DNA of 64,000 nt from Mesorhizobium huakuii (GTDB lineage: Bacteria > Pseudomonadota > Alphaproteobacteria > Rhizobiales > Rhizobiaceae): NCBI RefSeq assembly GCF_030160235.1, contig NZ_BSNY01000009.1, forward strand, positions 62,001 through 126,000, given 5' to 3'. The notes below the pieces were generated by a model that had not been told where the DNA came from, made no database searches, and was given only the letters and a program-made list of their open reading frames with translations. Below are positions 56,999 to 64,000 of the stretch, in pieces; positions within the stretch are counted from its first letter, which is position 1; each line of letters opens with the position of its first letter. A program made the translations under genes and the position numbers.

Positions 56999-57022
56999 CC
57001 CCGTCTAACTGATATCAGCCGA

Positions 57023-57391
57023 TCAGCCGGCCGACTGGATCATGTAGAGCTTGCGCGTGGTCTCGCGGATGCGCCATTCGCCCTTCCATCCCCGCGGCAG
57101 CACGAGAAGGTCGCCCGGCCCCAGTTCACGCACCTCGCCATCGGCACGGCTCAGTTCCACGCTGCCCGAGATGATGTGGCAGATCTCCGACGAGTCCGAA
57201 CGATCGGCGGTGAAGCGGCCGGGCGTGCACTCCCAGATGCCGATATCGACGGTTCCGTCCGGCGATTGAAAGAACGAGCGCACCGCCTCGACCTGATCCC
57301 CCTCGATGGAGGTGGGCTTGGGTGAGAACGCGCCGATATCGGCCTTGGCGAGATCGTGGAAGGTCGAAAGGTCGATCAAACTGGTCTCCAT
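57023..57391 (-). CDS. Cupin-domain protein of the polyamine operon
   Basis: 122 residues with a single DUF861/Cupin_3 fold: GIWECTPGRFTADRSDSSEI, HIISGSVELSRADGEVREL and GPGDLLVLPRGWKGEWRI. A metal-binding His is in EICHII. Found after PuuB-like oxidases in proteobacteria; role unknown. Last gene of the leftward operon, three bases after the oxidase. It converges with the MFS gene, 24 bp apart. Confidence 0.88.
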   Translation of the reverse strand: METSLIDLSTFHDLAKADIGAFSPKPTSIEGDQVEAVRSFFQSPDGTVDIGIWECTPGRFTADRSDSSEICHIISGSVELSRADGEVRELGPGDLLVLPRGWKGEWRIRETTRKLYMIQSAG

Positions 57392-57394
57392 CAG

Positions 57395-58780
57395 TCAGTG
57401 GCCCGTGATGCTGTCGGCGAGTGCGGCCAGTCTCGACGTATGCGCAAGCCCGGCGGCCTCGCGCCCGTCAGCGATGCGATAAAGCTGGTACATCGAATGC
57501 ACGCCGAGCCAGCGGAACGGCTCCGGCTCCCAAGGCCTGACCTTGCGGTTGACCCAGGGCAGCTTCGTCAGCTCCGTCTCCTGGTCGAGGATCAGGTCGG
57601 CCAGAGTGCGCCCCGAAAGATTGGAGCTCGACACGCCAAGCCCGACATAGCCGCCGGCCCAGCCGATGCGGGTCGCGGGATCGAGCCCGACGGTCGTGCA
57701 CCAGTCGCGCGGCACGCCGAGCACGCCGCACCAGGCATGCTCGATGCGGCAGTTCGCCGTCTGCGGCAACAGCGTCGTCAGGATCTGATGCAGCTGGTCG
57801 ATCGTGGCCTGCTGCGTCTGCCCATTGACGTCGGTACGCGAGCCATAGCGATAGGGCACGCCGCGCCCGCCCATGGTGATGCGCCCCTCGCGCGTGCGCT
57901 GCGCATAGCAATAGGCGTGGGCGGCGTTGCCGAGAAGCTCATGCCCTTCCCACCCGATCTGGCGCCAAAGCTCCTCCGACAGCGGCTCGGTGACGATCTG
58001 CGCGCTGTTGAGCGCTAGCCAGGTCCGTTCCTCGCCGGGAATGCCTGATGTGAAACCCTCCGTCGCCCGGATGATGGTTTCGGCCCGCACCCTGCCGCGG
58101 TTCGTCGTCACGCTGCCCTTGGCGATGGCCGTCACCGTCGTCTGTTCGTAGATCGGCACGCCCAGACGTTCTACGGCGGCGGCAAGCCCGCGTACCAGCT
58201 TGGCCGGCTGCACCCGCGCCTGGCCGTGGACGACGAAACCGCCCATGACATTGCGGATGTTGATGCGCGCCCGCGTCGCCGCTTGATCCAGCATCTCGAC
58301 GCGGGTCGGGTCGATGTCCCAGGCGCGGATCGTTTCGCACTCCTCGCGCGCGCGTTCCAGTTGCGCTTGGTTGGTGGCCACCGTCAGATTGTCGACGCGG
58401 CGGATATCGGCATCGATGCCTTCCGCGCTCGCCACCCGGATCACCTCGTCGACGCAGCCCGCCATGGCCGCCTGCATGGCGCTGACACCTTGCCGGGTCG
58501 AGGTCTTGAGATATTTTTCGCGCGACCAGGAGAAACCGCCCGACAGCCAGCCGCCATTGCGGCCCGACGCGCCGAAACCGGCAAACTCGCGTTCGATCAC
58601 CGCGACACGCAGCGAGGGCCTGGCCTTCTTCAGATAGTAGGCGGTCCACAGGCCGGTATAGCCGGCGCCGACGATCGCGACATCGGCCTCGATATCGCCG
58701 GGCAAAGGTGGCCGAGGCGCGGGGACCCCTCCCAGATCCGCATACCAGAACGATATGTCGCCGTTGCGCTTGGCTTGCAT
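57395..58780 (-). CDS. FAD-dependent oxidoreductase, PuuB (gamma-glutamylputrescine oxidase) type
   Basis: 461 residues. N-terminal FAD Rossmann motif VAIVGAGYTGLWTAYYLKKA, then the family marker GFGASGRNGGWLSGG, and the C-terminal HAWCGVLGVPRDWCTTVGLD with GWAGGYVGLGVSSSNLSGRT. This DAO-type group includes PuuB, which oxidises gamma-glutamylputrescine in the Puu pathway. Its polyamine operon context fits, but no PuuA or PuuC is nearby. Cytoplasmic. Confidence 0.87.
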   Translation of the reverse strand: MQAKRNGDISFWYADLGGVPAPRPPLPGDIEADVAIVGAGYTGLWTAYYLKKARPSLRVAVIEREFAGFGASGRNGGWLSGGFSWSREKYLKTSTRQGVSAMQAAMAGCVDEVIRVASAEGIDADIRRVDNLTVATNQAQLERAREECETIRAWDIDPTRVEMLDQAATRARINIRNVMGGFVVHGQARVQPAKLVRGLAAAVERLGVPIYEQTTVTAIAKGSVTTNRGRVRAETIIRATEGFTSGIPGEERTWLALNSAQIVTEPLSEELWRQIGWEGHELLGNAAHAYCYAQRTREGRITMGGRGVPYRYGSRTDVNGQTQQATIDQLHQILTTLLPQTANCRIEHAWCGVLGVPRDWCTTVGLDPATRIGWAGGYVGLGVSSSNLSGRTLADLILDQETELTKLPWVNRKVRPWEPEPFRWLGVHSMYQLYRIADGREAAGLAHTSRLAALADSITGH

Positions 58781-58804
58781 GGGATGACTTTCGAATTGAT
58801 TGGA

Positions 58805-59920
58805 TCAGGTCAGCGTCGCGTCGGCCGAGCTGTCTTCGGCCAGAAGCTTGGCGTCGGCGCCGTCGAAGCAAAGCTCCACCTTGTCGCCAAGGCCAAAGCT
58901 GTCGCCGGTCAGCGGCGAGCGCACGATCGCCGTGGAGCCATCGTCGAGCCTGACCTCATATTTCGATCCTGAGCCGAGATAGATGGCTTCCGCGATCGTC
59001 CCCGGCAGCCGGTTGGTGGTGCCTGCCGCGTCCTGGCCGGGCCGGCGGATGGCGAGCTTTTCGGGGCGCAGCAACATGACCGGGCTGGTTTCGCCGGCGA
59101 TCCGGCGCGGTGCCGTCACCGTCTCGCCGGCAATGGTCAGCGCCGTGCTTGCGCCGTCGCTTCGCACCTCTCCGCGCAGCACCGTGGAGTCACCGATGAA
59201 GCGGCCGACGAACAGCGTCGCCGGTTCGTCATAGAGCTCGCGGCCGGTGCCGACCTGCTCGATCCGCCCGCGATTGAACACGGCGATGCGATCCGACAGG
59301 ACCAGTGCCTCTTCCTGGTCGTGCGTCACATAGACGAAGGTGGTGCCGAGCTCGCGATGGATGCGCTTGATCTCGAGCTGCAGCCATTCGCGCAGCTTCT
59401 TGTCGAGCGCGCCGAGCGGCTCGTCCATCAGCAACAGCGGCGGGTCGAAGACGATGGCGCGGGCCAGCGCCACGCGCTGCTGCTGGCCGCCCGACAATTC
59501 GCTGGGATAGCGATGCGCGAAGTCGCCCATCTTGACCATGTCGAGCGCCCTTGCCACGCGCGCCTTCCGCTCTGCCTGATCGACGCCGCGCAGCGTCAGC
59601 GGATAGGCGACGTTGCGGCCGACGCTCATATGCGTGAACAGCGCGTAATGCTGGAAGACGACGCCGATATTGCGCTTGTGCGCCGGCACGCCGACGACGT
59701 TCCTGCCGCCGACCAGCAGCTTGCCGCTGGTCACGTCGGTGAAGCCGGCCACGACATTCAGCGTCGTGGTTTTGCCGGAGCCGCTCGGGCCGAGCAGCGT
59801 CATGAACTCGCCGGGCTCGATGCGCAGCGAAACGCCGTCCAGCGCCTTGAAGCCGCCATAGGCCTTGCTGATCGATTCGAGATCGATCGCCGCGCCCTTG
59901 CTCTCCTGTGCCGGCTTCAT
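58805..59920 (-). CDS. Polyamine ABC transporter ATPase, PotA type (second system)
   Basis: 371 residues. Walker A GPSGSGKTT, Q-loop GVVFQHYALFTHM, signature [16 protein letters not shown], Walker B LLLMDEPLGALD, switch His [11 protein letters not shown], and a C-terminal TOBE domain. Start overlaps the permease stop by ATGA. Energises import of putrescine/spermidine-like amines. Confidence 0.92.
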   Translation of the reverse strand: MKPAQESKGAAIDLESISKAYGGFKALDGVSLRIEPGEFMTLLGPSGSGKTTTLNVVAGFTDVTSGKLLVGGRNVVGVPAHKRNIGVVFQHYALFTHMSVGRNVAYPLTLRGVDQAERKARVARALDMVKMGDFAHRYPSELSGGQQQRVALARAIVFDPPLLLMDEPLGALDKKLREWLQLEIKRIHRELGTTFVYVTHDQEEALVLSDRIAVFNRGRIEQVGTGRELYDEPATLFVGRFIGDSTVLRGEVRSDGASTALTIAGETVTAPRRIAGETSPVMLLRPEKLAIRRPGQDAAGTTNRLPGTIAEAIYLGSGSKYEVRLDDGSTAIVRSPLTGDSFGLGDKVELCFDGADAKLLAEDSSADATLT

Positions 59921-60714
59921 TGGCGTCCTTTCCGCTCGCGACCGAGAAGAAGCATGCCGCCGCCGATCAGCAGCGTGGTGGCCAAAAGCAGGATCGTGCC
60001 GACGGCGGCAACGGTCGGGTCGGCGTCGCGGGTGATGGAGGAGAAGATCTGCACGGGCAAGGTCTTGAGATAGGGGTTGGTGATGAACAGCGACACGACG
60101 ATCTCGTCGAAGGAGGTGGCGAAGGCAAAGAGCAGGCCGGACAGGATGCCGGGCAGGATCAGCGGCAGCGTCACCGTGCGGAACGCGGTCAGCGCTCCCG
60201 CGCCGAGGCTCGCCGCCGCCGTCTCGAGGCGCCTGTCGAACACTTCGAGGCTGGCCGAGACCGCGATCAGCACGAAGGGAAGCGCAAGGATGGTGTGGGC
60301 AAGCACGAAGCCCAGCATCGTGCCGACGAGGTGGGTGTCGAGATAGACGGCATAGATGCCTATGGCCAGCACCACGCCCGGCACCACCATCGGCGTCAGC
60401 ATCAGCATCCGCAACAGGCCAGCCGGCCCGGCCTTCATGCGGTCGAGGCCGAAGGCGGCGAGCGTGCCAAGCACCGTCGCCAGCACCGCCACCACGGAGG
60501 CGACCTTGAGCGAATTAAGGAAGCTCGCCGACCATTCCGGGCTGGTGGCGAAATTCTGATACCATTGCCAGGAGAAGCCCTGCGGCGGAAACGCCAGCGA
60601 CTTGTTCTCGTTGAACGACATCGGCACGACGACCAGCGTCGGCGCCACCAGCCATATCGCCACCAGCAGGCAGACCAGGCCCAAAAGCAGGCGCGTGAGC
60701 GGCTTCATTTCCAT
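59917..60714 (-). CDS. ABC transporter permease, PotC type (second system)
   Basis: 265 residues with six membrane segments beginning LLGLVCLLVAIWLVAPTLVV. EAA loop ETAAASLGAGALTAFRTVTL then PLILPGILSG. Inner-membrane subunit, sharing one base with the upstream permease stop. Confidence 0.9.
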   Translation of the reverse strand: MEMKPLTRLLLGLVCLLVAIWLVAPTLVVVPMSFNENKSLAFPPQGFSWQWYQNFATSPEWSASFLNSLKVASVVAVLATVLGTLAAFGLDRMKAGPAGLLRMLMLTPMVVPGVVLAIGIYAVYLDTHLVGTMLGFVLAHTILALPFVLIAVSASLEVFDRRLETAAASLGAGALTAFRTVTLPLILPGILSGLLFAFATSFDEIVVSLFITNPYLKTLPVQIFSSITRDADPTVAAVGTILLLATTLLIGGGMLLLGRERKGRQ

Positions 60715-61598
60715 CAGTGCCGCCCCGCTTCTCGGTACCTGGACCGCATCACCGGCGCCGCAAGTGCCAGCAGCACGAAGGTTGCGACGAGCAGCACCAC
60801 GCCCATCGCGCCGCCCCTACCCCATTGCAGCAGGCTGAGCACCTGGGTCTGCACCAGCGTCGACAGCATGGTCGAGCGCGGGCCGCCGAGCAGTGCCGGG
60901 GTGATGTAGAAGCCCAGCGCCAGGATGAACACGATGATCGCGCCGGCATAGACCCCCGGCAAGGACAGCGGCAGATAGACGGTGAAGAAGGCGCGGGACG
61001 GCCGTGCGCCAAGGCTTTGCGCCGCCCGCATCAGCCTGAGGTCGATGCCTTTCATGACCGAATAGAGCGGCAGGATCATGAACGGCAACAACACCTGCGC
61101 CATGCCGATCACCACGCCGGTCTGGGTTCGGATCAGCTTGATGCCGTCGAACCCGGCCGCGCGCAGCAGCGAATTGATAACCCCCGAATCCTGCAGCAGG
61201 ATCACCCAGGAGAGCGTGCGAACCACCCCGCTCACCCAGAACGGGATCAGCACGCAAAGCACCAGCGCCAGCCGGACGCGCGGCCCGACCGCGGTCATCA
61301 GATAGGCATAGGGGTAGGCCGCGATCACGCACACCAGCGTGACCCAGGCCGAGATGGCGAAGGTCCGCTGGAGCACGGTGAGGTTGACCGGCGCGCCGAA
61401 GAACCAGACGTAGTTCTGCACACCCCATTGCGGCTCAGAGAGGCTGCGCAGCACGATGATGAACAGCGGATAGCCAATCACCGCGACGAGCAGGATCAGC
61501 GCTGGCGCCGCGAGCGCGAACGGCCGCCACGCCCAGCCCGGCCGCCCTTCGGCGGCGGGTTGGGCAACGGGTGCGTTTGTCGGGTCGGACGCGCTCAC
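60714..61598 (-). CDS. ABC transporter permease, PotB type (second system)
   Basis: 294 residues; a short N-terminal cytoplasmic tail, then six membrane segments (FALAAPALILLVAVIGYPLF first). EAA loop MRAAQSLGARPSRAFFTVYL followed by PLSLPGVYAG. It lies 22 bp after the binding-protein gene. Confidence 0.9.
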   Translation of the reverse strand: MSASDPTNAPVAQPAAEGRPGWAWRPFALAAPALILLVAVIGYPLFIIVLRSLSEPQWGVQNYVWFFGAPVNLTVLQRTFAISAWVTLVCVIAAYPYAYLMTAVGPRVRLALVLCVLIPFWVSGVVRTLSWVILLQDSGVINSLLRAAGFDGIKLIRTQTGVVIGMAQVLLPFMILPLYSVMKGIDLRLMRAAQSLGARPSRAFFTVYLPLSLPGVYAGAIIVFILALGFYITPALLGGPRSTMLSTLVQTQVLSLLQWGRGGAMGVVLLVATFVLLALAAPVMRSRYREAGRH

Positions 61599-61620
61599 GG
61601 CCTGCCTCTGCGACGCTCGC

Positions 61621-62697
61621 TCAGTTGCCGGCCATCAGCGCCGACCACTTCTCCTGAGCCACCGCGAAGTTCGGCACCCAGAACTTGAAGTTCTGCTTGT
61701 AGCCCTGCTTCTGGCGGTCAGGCGTGTTGGTCAGGAAGGCGGCGACGGAAGCGTCGACCTTGGGCTGCGCCTCGCTGTTGATCGGCGTGTAGGATGTCTT
61801 CTCCGCCAGAACCTCCTGTGCGTGCTTGCCGAGATAGGCATTGATCAGCGCGTAGGACGCGTCCGTATCCTTGACGCCGACAGGGATCGTCATCTGGTCC
61901 ATCACCACCAGCCAATCCTGCCAGGCCGGCGCGTATTTGGCGCCGTTCTTGACCGCGGTCATGGCGCGACCCGTCCACATCATCAGCATATCGGCTTCGC
62001 CGGATTCAGCCAGCTGCTGCGATTCAGCACCCGTCTTCCAGAAAATCGTATCGGGGCCGAGTTTGCGGACCACATCGATAGCCTTGTCGATATCGGCCAC
62101 CGTCATCGCCTTCGGATCGCCGCCGGCTACCTTGAACGCCTGTTCCAGCAAGCCGCCCGTCGGGCTGCCGGAGCCGTCGATCCCGCGTACGCCCGGGAAC
62201 TTTGCCGTATCGAAGAAGTCTGCCCAGTTCTTGGGCGGATTATCCCCATACTTCTCCTTGTTGTACATCAGCACGACGCCATAGTTCATCGCCGGCACCG
62301 AGCACTCGCCGACCTGGCCTTCGGGGATTTTCGAGACGTCGAGCTTCGTCAGATCCAGCTTCTGGAACAGCTTGCCGCAATAGACGTAAGGCGGCAGGTC
62401 GTCGGTGTCGACGACGTCCCAGGCTACGTTGCCTGACTCCACCTGCGCCTGCAGCTTGGCAATCTCGGTCGGTCCGTCATTGAGCAGCTTGACGCCGGAC
62501 TTGTCGACAAACTCCTTCAGCGCGGCCGCCTGGCCATCCTGGTAGATGCCGCCATAGGAGACGAACGTCAGCGTCTTGCCCTTCAGCGAACCTTCCTTCA
62601 CCTCGCCGGCGACCGGCTTCTCCTGCGCCATCGCGGTGGTGCCCAGAAGGCCAAGCACCATCACCGCGCCAAGCGCCAGACATTTCGATTTCAGCAT
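61621..62697 (-). CDS. Polyamine-type substrate-binding protein (second system)
   Basis: 358 residues with signal peptide LALGAVMVLGLLGTTAMAQE. The mature protein starts near LKGKTLTFVSYGGIYQDGQA, a PotD-like lobe with an N-terminal YGGIYQ in place of the YNWxxY of classic PotD, so the ligand may differ from the first system. Conserved PAMNYGVVLMYNKEKYGDNP and LMMWTGRAMTAVKNG follow. Periplasmic. 40 bp after the regulator gene, with GGGAG before the start. Confidence 0.88.
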   Translation of the reverse strand: MLKSKCLALGAVMVLGLLGTTAMAQEKPVAGEVKEGSLKGKTLTFVSYGGIYQDGQAAALKEFVDKSGVKLLNDGPTEIAKLQAQVESGNVAWDVVDTDDLPPYVYCGKLFQKLDLTKLDVSKIPEGQVGECSVPAMNYGVVLMYNKEKYGDNPPKNWADFFDTAKFPGVRGIDGSGSPTGGLLEQAFKVAGGDPKAMTVADIDKAIDVVRKLGPDTIFWKTGAESQQLAESGEADMLMMWTGRAMTAVKNGAKYAPAWQDWLVVMDQMTIPVGVKDTDASYALINAYLGKHAQEVLAEKTSYTPINSEAQPKVDASVAAFLTNTPDRQKQGYKQNFKFWVPNFAVAQEKWSALMAGN

Positions 62698-62737
62698 GAC
62701 GTCATTCTCCCATTACTGCCCGCGTTTTGGATAGGGC

Positions 62738-63397
62738 CTACCTGGCCGCGAGCGGTTTCCAGGCCGTGTATTGTTCGAGTTCGGCGCGCACCGAGGTCGG
62801 CGGCGCGATGATCCACATCACTTCGGCCCGGCCACTGCCGATGTTTTCTGAGCGATGCGGTGTAGAGGTCGTGTATTCGATGCTGTCGCCCTCCTCGAGC
62901 ACGTGGCGCGCCTCGCCGAGCGAGACCTCGACGACCCCGCGCAGCACGACGAGCATCTCGTGCGCGTCGCCATGGGTGTAGCGATCGGGACCGGTCGAGC
63001 CGCCAATGTCGAATTCTCCGACATAGACTTCCATGTCGCTCAGCGGCGGGCGCGACAACAGCATCTTGCGGCAGCCGTCGCTGGGCGGCAGGCTCGGCCG
63101 CTCGCTTCGTCTCAGAACGCCATGGTTTTGCGCGGTGCTTTCCTCGAACAGCATGGCGACGCTGACGCCGAGCGCCGACGCCATCTGATTGAGCGAGGCG
63201 GTGCTGGCGCCGGTCAGGCCGCGTTCGAGCTGGCTGATGAAACTGGCGCTCGTCCCGGTCGCCTCCGCAAGCTCCCGCAAGGACAGCCTGCGGGCGAGGC
63301 GAAGGCTCTTGAGGCGCATGCCGAGCACCTGATGGGCATGCGTCGCCGCCGGTGCGCCGCCCGTCTTCACCGAAGCCTTGTCGGACCCCTTGCTCAT
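62738..63397 (-). CDS. XRE-cupin regulator, PuuR-like
   Basis: 219 residues. N-terminal HTH_3 domain: GMRLKSLRLARRLSLRELAE then ATGTSASFISQLERGLTGAS (about residues 26-80). C-terminal cupin: MEVYVGEFDIGGSTGPDRYT, HGDAHEMLVVLRGVVEVSLG and DSIEYTTSTPHRSENIGSG. This architecture matches PuuR, the putrescine-responsive repressor. GAGGAG is six bases before the ATG. First gene of the leftward operon, behind an operator-like repeat, which predicts autoregulation and control of the downstream transporter. Confidence 0.9.
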   Translation of the reverse strand: MSKGSDKASVKTGGAPAATHAHQVLGMRLKSLRLARRLSLRELAEATGTSASFISQLERGLTGASTASLNQMASALGVSVAMLFEESTAQNHGVLRRSERPSLPPSDGCRKMLLSRPPLSDMEVYVGEFDIGGSTGPDRYTHGDAHEMLVVLRGVVEVSLGEARHVLEEGDSIEYTTSTPHRSENIGSGRAEVMWIIAPPTSVRAELEQYTAWKPLAAR

Positions 63398-63422
63398 GCC
63401 GTCTCCTCACCGCACTTAACAA

Positions 63423-63451
63423 GACGTACAGTACCACTGTACAGTTGGCAA
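63423..63451 (-). promoter_or_regulatory. Promoter of the second polyamine operon with embedded operator
   Basis: On the minus strand TTGCCA (63451-63446), a 17-bp spacer and TACGTC (63428-63423) form a promoter. The inverted repeat GTACAGT-ACC-ACTGTAC (63426-63442) and an overlapping ACTGTACAGT palindrome (63436-63445) fill the spacer, so a bound repressor would block RNA polymerase. Confidence 0.6.
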
Positions 63452-63560
63452 GCCGCACATGGGCGCCAGCACAGCGCCAACAGCTGGGCCAGCCTGCAGT
63501 CGGAAGTGCCACGGGAATACGCCGCACCGGCCGATCGACAGGAGGATGCGCAGGCGCGCT

Positions 63561-64000
63561 TTACCCCTCGCCCGACAGGTCCCGGCGCGCCTTTTCGAGT
63601 TCCTCGGCATAGCGCCGCATCAGATGGCCCTCGGTCAGCAGGCCGAGCACGATGTGGTCGGTGAAATCCTCCACGACCGCCAGTTCCTCGGCGCCGGCGC
63701 GCTGGAACGTCTCGGCGGCGGCCTGCACGTTCATGCTGGGCACCAGGACGGCATCCTTGTACTGGGCGAGATCGCGCACCGGCACCTCGCCGCCGGCGGG
63801 GTCGCTGTGCAGTTCGGCCACGATCAGCACGCCGACATATTGATCGCCCGGGTCGACGGCGATGACGCGCTGGGCCGAGCCGAGCGGGATCTGCTTGCGG
63901 AAGTCCGCCAGCGTCGTCGAGGCATCGATTGTCTTGATGTCCTTGCGCATCATCGAGCCGACGGTCAGGCTGCGCATCCAGCCGACATCGTGGGCGCTGC
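63561..64000 (-). CDS. CBS-domain protein, probable C-terminus of a ClC-type chloride channel (N-terminus beyond window)
   Basis: The frame is open from the stop at 63561 to the right edge (at least 146 codons). An ATG at 63977 exists, but the reading frame upstream continues SAHDVGW without a stop and the window edge cuts it. Two CBS domains are visible: SLTVGSMMRKDIKTIDASTT to GVLIVAELHSD, and VPSMNVQAAAETFQRAGAEE to LGLLTEGHLMRRYAEEL. A CBS pair after DVGWMRSLTVGxMMR is typical of the C-terminus of rhizobial ClC-family channels. Stand-alone CBS protein is the alternative. Confidence 0.7.
   Translation of the reverse strand, partial: SAHDVGWMRSLTVGSMMRKDIKTIDASTTLADFRKQIPLGSAQRVIAVDPGDQYVGVLIVAELHSDPAGGEVPVRDLAQYKDAVLVPSMNVQAAAETFQRAGAEELAVVEDFTDHIVLGLLTEGHLMRRYAEELEKARRDLSGEG

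Overview
The window looks like a chromosomal segment of a Mesorhizobium-like member of the Rhizobiales. It has high G+C and a rhizobial flagellar supercluster with VisN/VisR, an FtcR/Rem-type regulator, FlaF/FlbT, MotB plus the periplasmic motor proteins MotC and MotE, and simple tandem flagellins. Species was assigned from gene content and order, not from a database search. No tRNA, rRNA, insertion sequence, phage gene or CRISPR array was seen.

Left arm (1-18 kb). A large transglutaminase-like DUF2126 protein runs off the left edge. It is followed by glutaryl-CoA dehydrogenase with a divergent LysR regulator, the transcription accessory protein Tex, and two adjacent paralogous serine hydrolases of beta-lactamase fold. 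Next is a polyamine-type ABC importer operon (ATPase, two permeases, binding protein) ending in an elaborate terminator-like structure. Beside it lie a YtcJ-type amidohydrolase, a TetR regulator and an acetylpolyamine-deacetylase-type enzyme of the histone deacetylase family. Together these suggest uptake and processing of (acetyl)polyamines.

Centre (18-53 kb). A TMEM43-family membrane protein precedes the flagellar island. visN-visR read rightward. motA-fliM-fliN-fliG-flhB-orf form a leftward operon that converges on visR. From the divergent motA promoter a long rightward run encodes a DUF1217 repeat protein, flgF, fliI, an orf, flgB, flgC, fliE, flgG, flgA, flgI, motE, flgH, fliL and fliP. 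Then come two flagellin genes, fliF-fliH-like-motB-motC-fliK-lytic transglycosylase, ftcR, and flgE-flgK-flgL-flaF-flbT-flgD-fliQ. Many genes overlap by ATGA, implying translational coupling. flhA and fliR, which often follow fliQ, are not in the window.

The main new observation is a rigid DNA motif shared by six flagellar promoters (motA, DUF1217-flgF, flgB, second flagellin, fliF, flgE). It consists of two CAAG-like half-sites exactly 11 bp apart, then exactly 9 bp, then an nTA core. It is absent from the visN and ftcR upstream regions. This is the geometry expected for an OmpR/PhoB-family activator, and FtcR, encoded inside the cluster, is the natural candidate. The second flagellin promoter also carries a perfect TTAA-N7-TTAA CtrA-type site. 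Both flagellin leaders contain CCGG-based inverted repeats close to the start codon, possible targets of FlbT.

Right arm (53-64 kb). An asparagine synthase-like amidotransferase and an MFS exporter with a soluble C-terminal domain lead to a second, leftward polyamine operon. That operon holds an XRE-cupin regulator, binding protein, two permeases, ATPase, a PuuB-like FAD oxidase and a cupin protein. Its promoter has a GTACAGT inverted repeat lying between the -35 and -10 boxes. The last gene is a CBS-domain protein cut by the right edge, probably the C-terminus of a ClC-type chloride channel.
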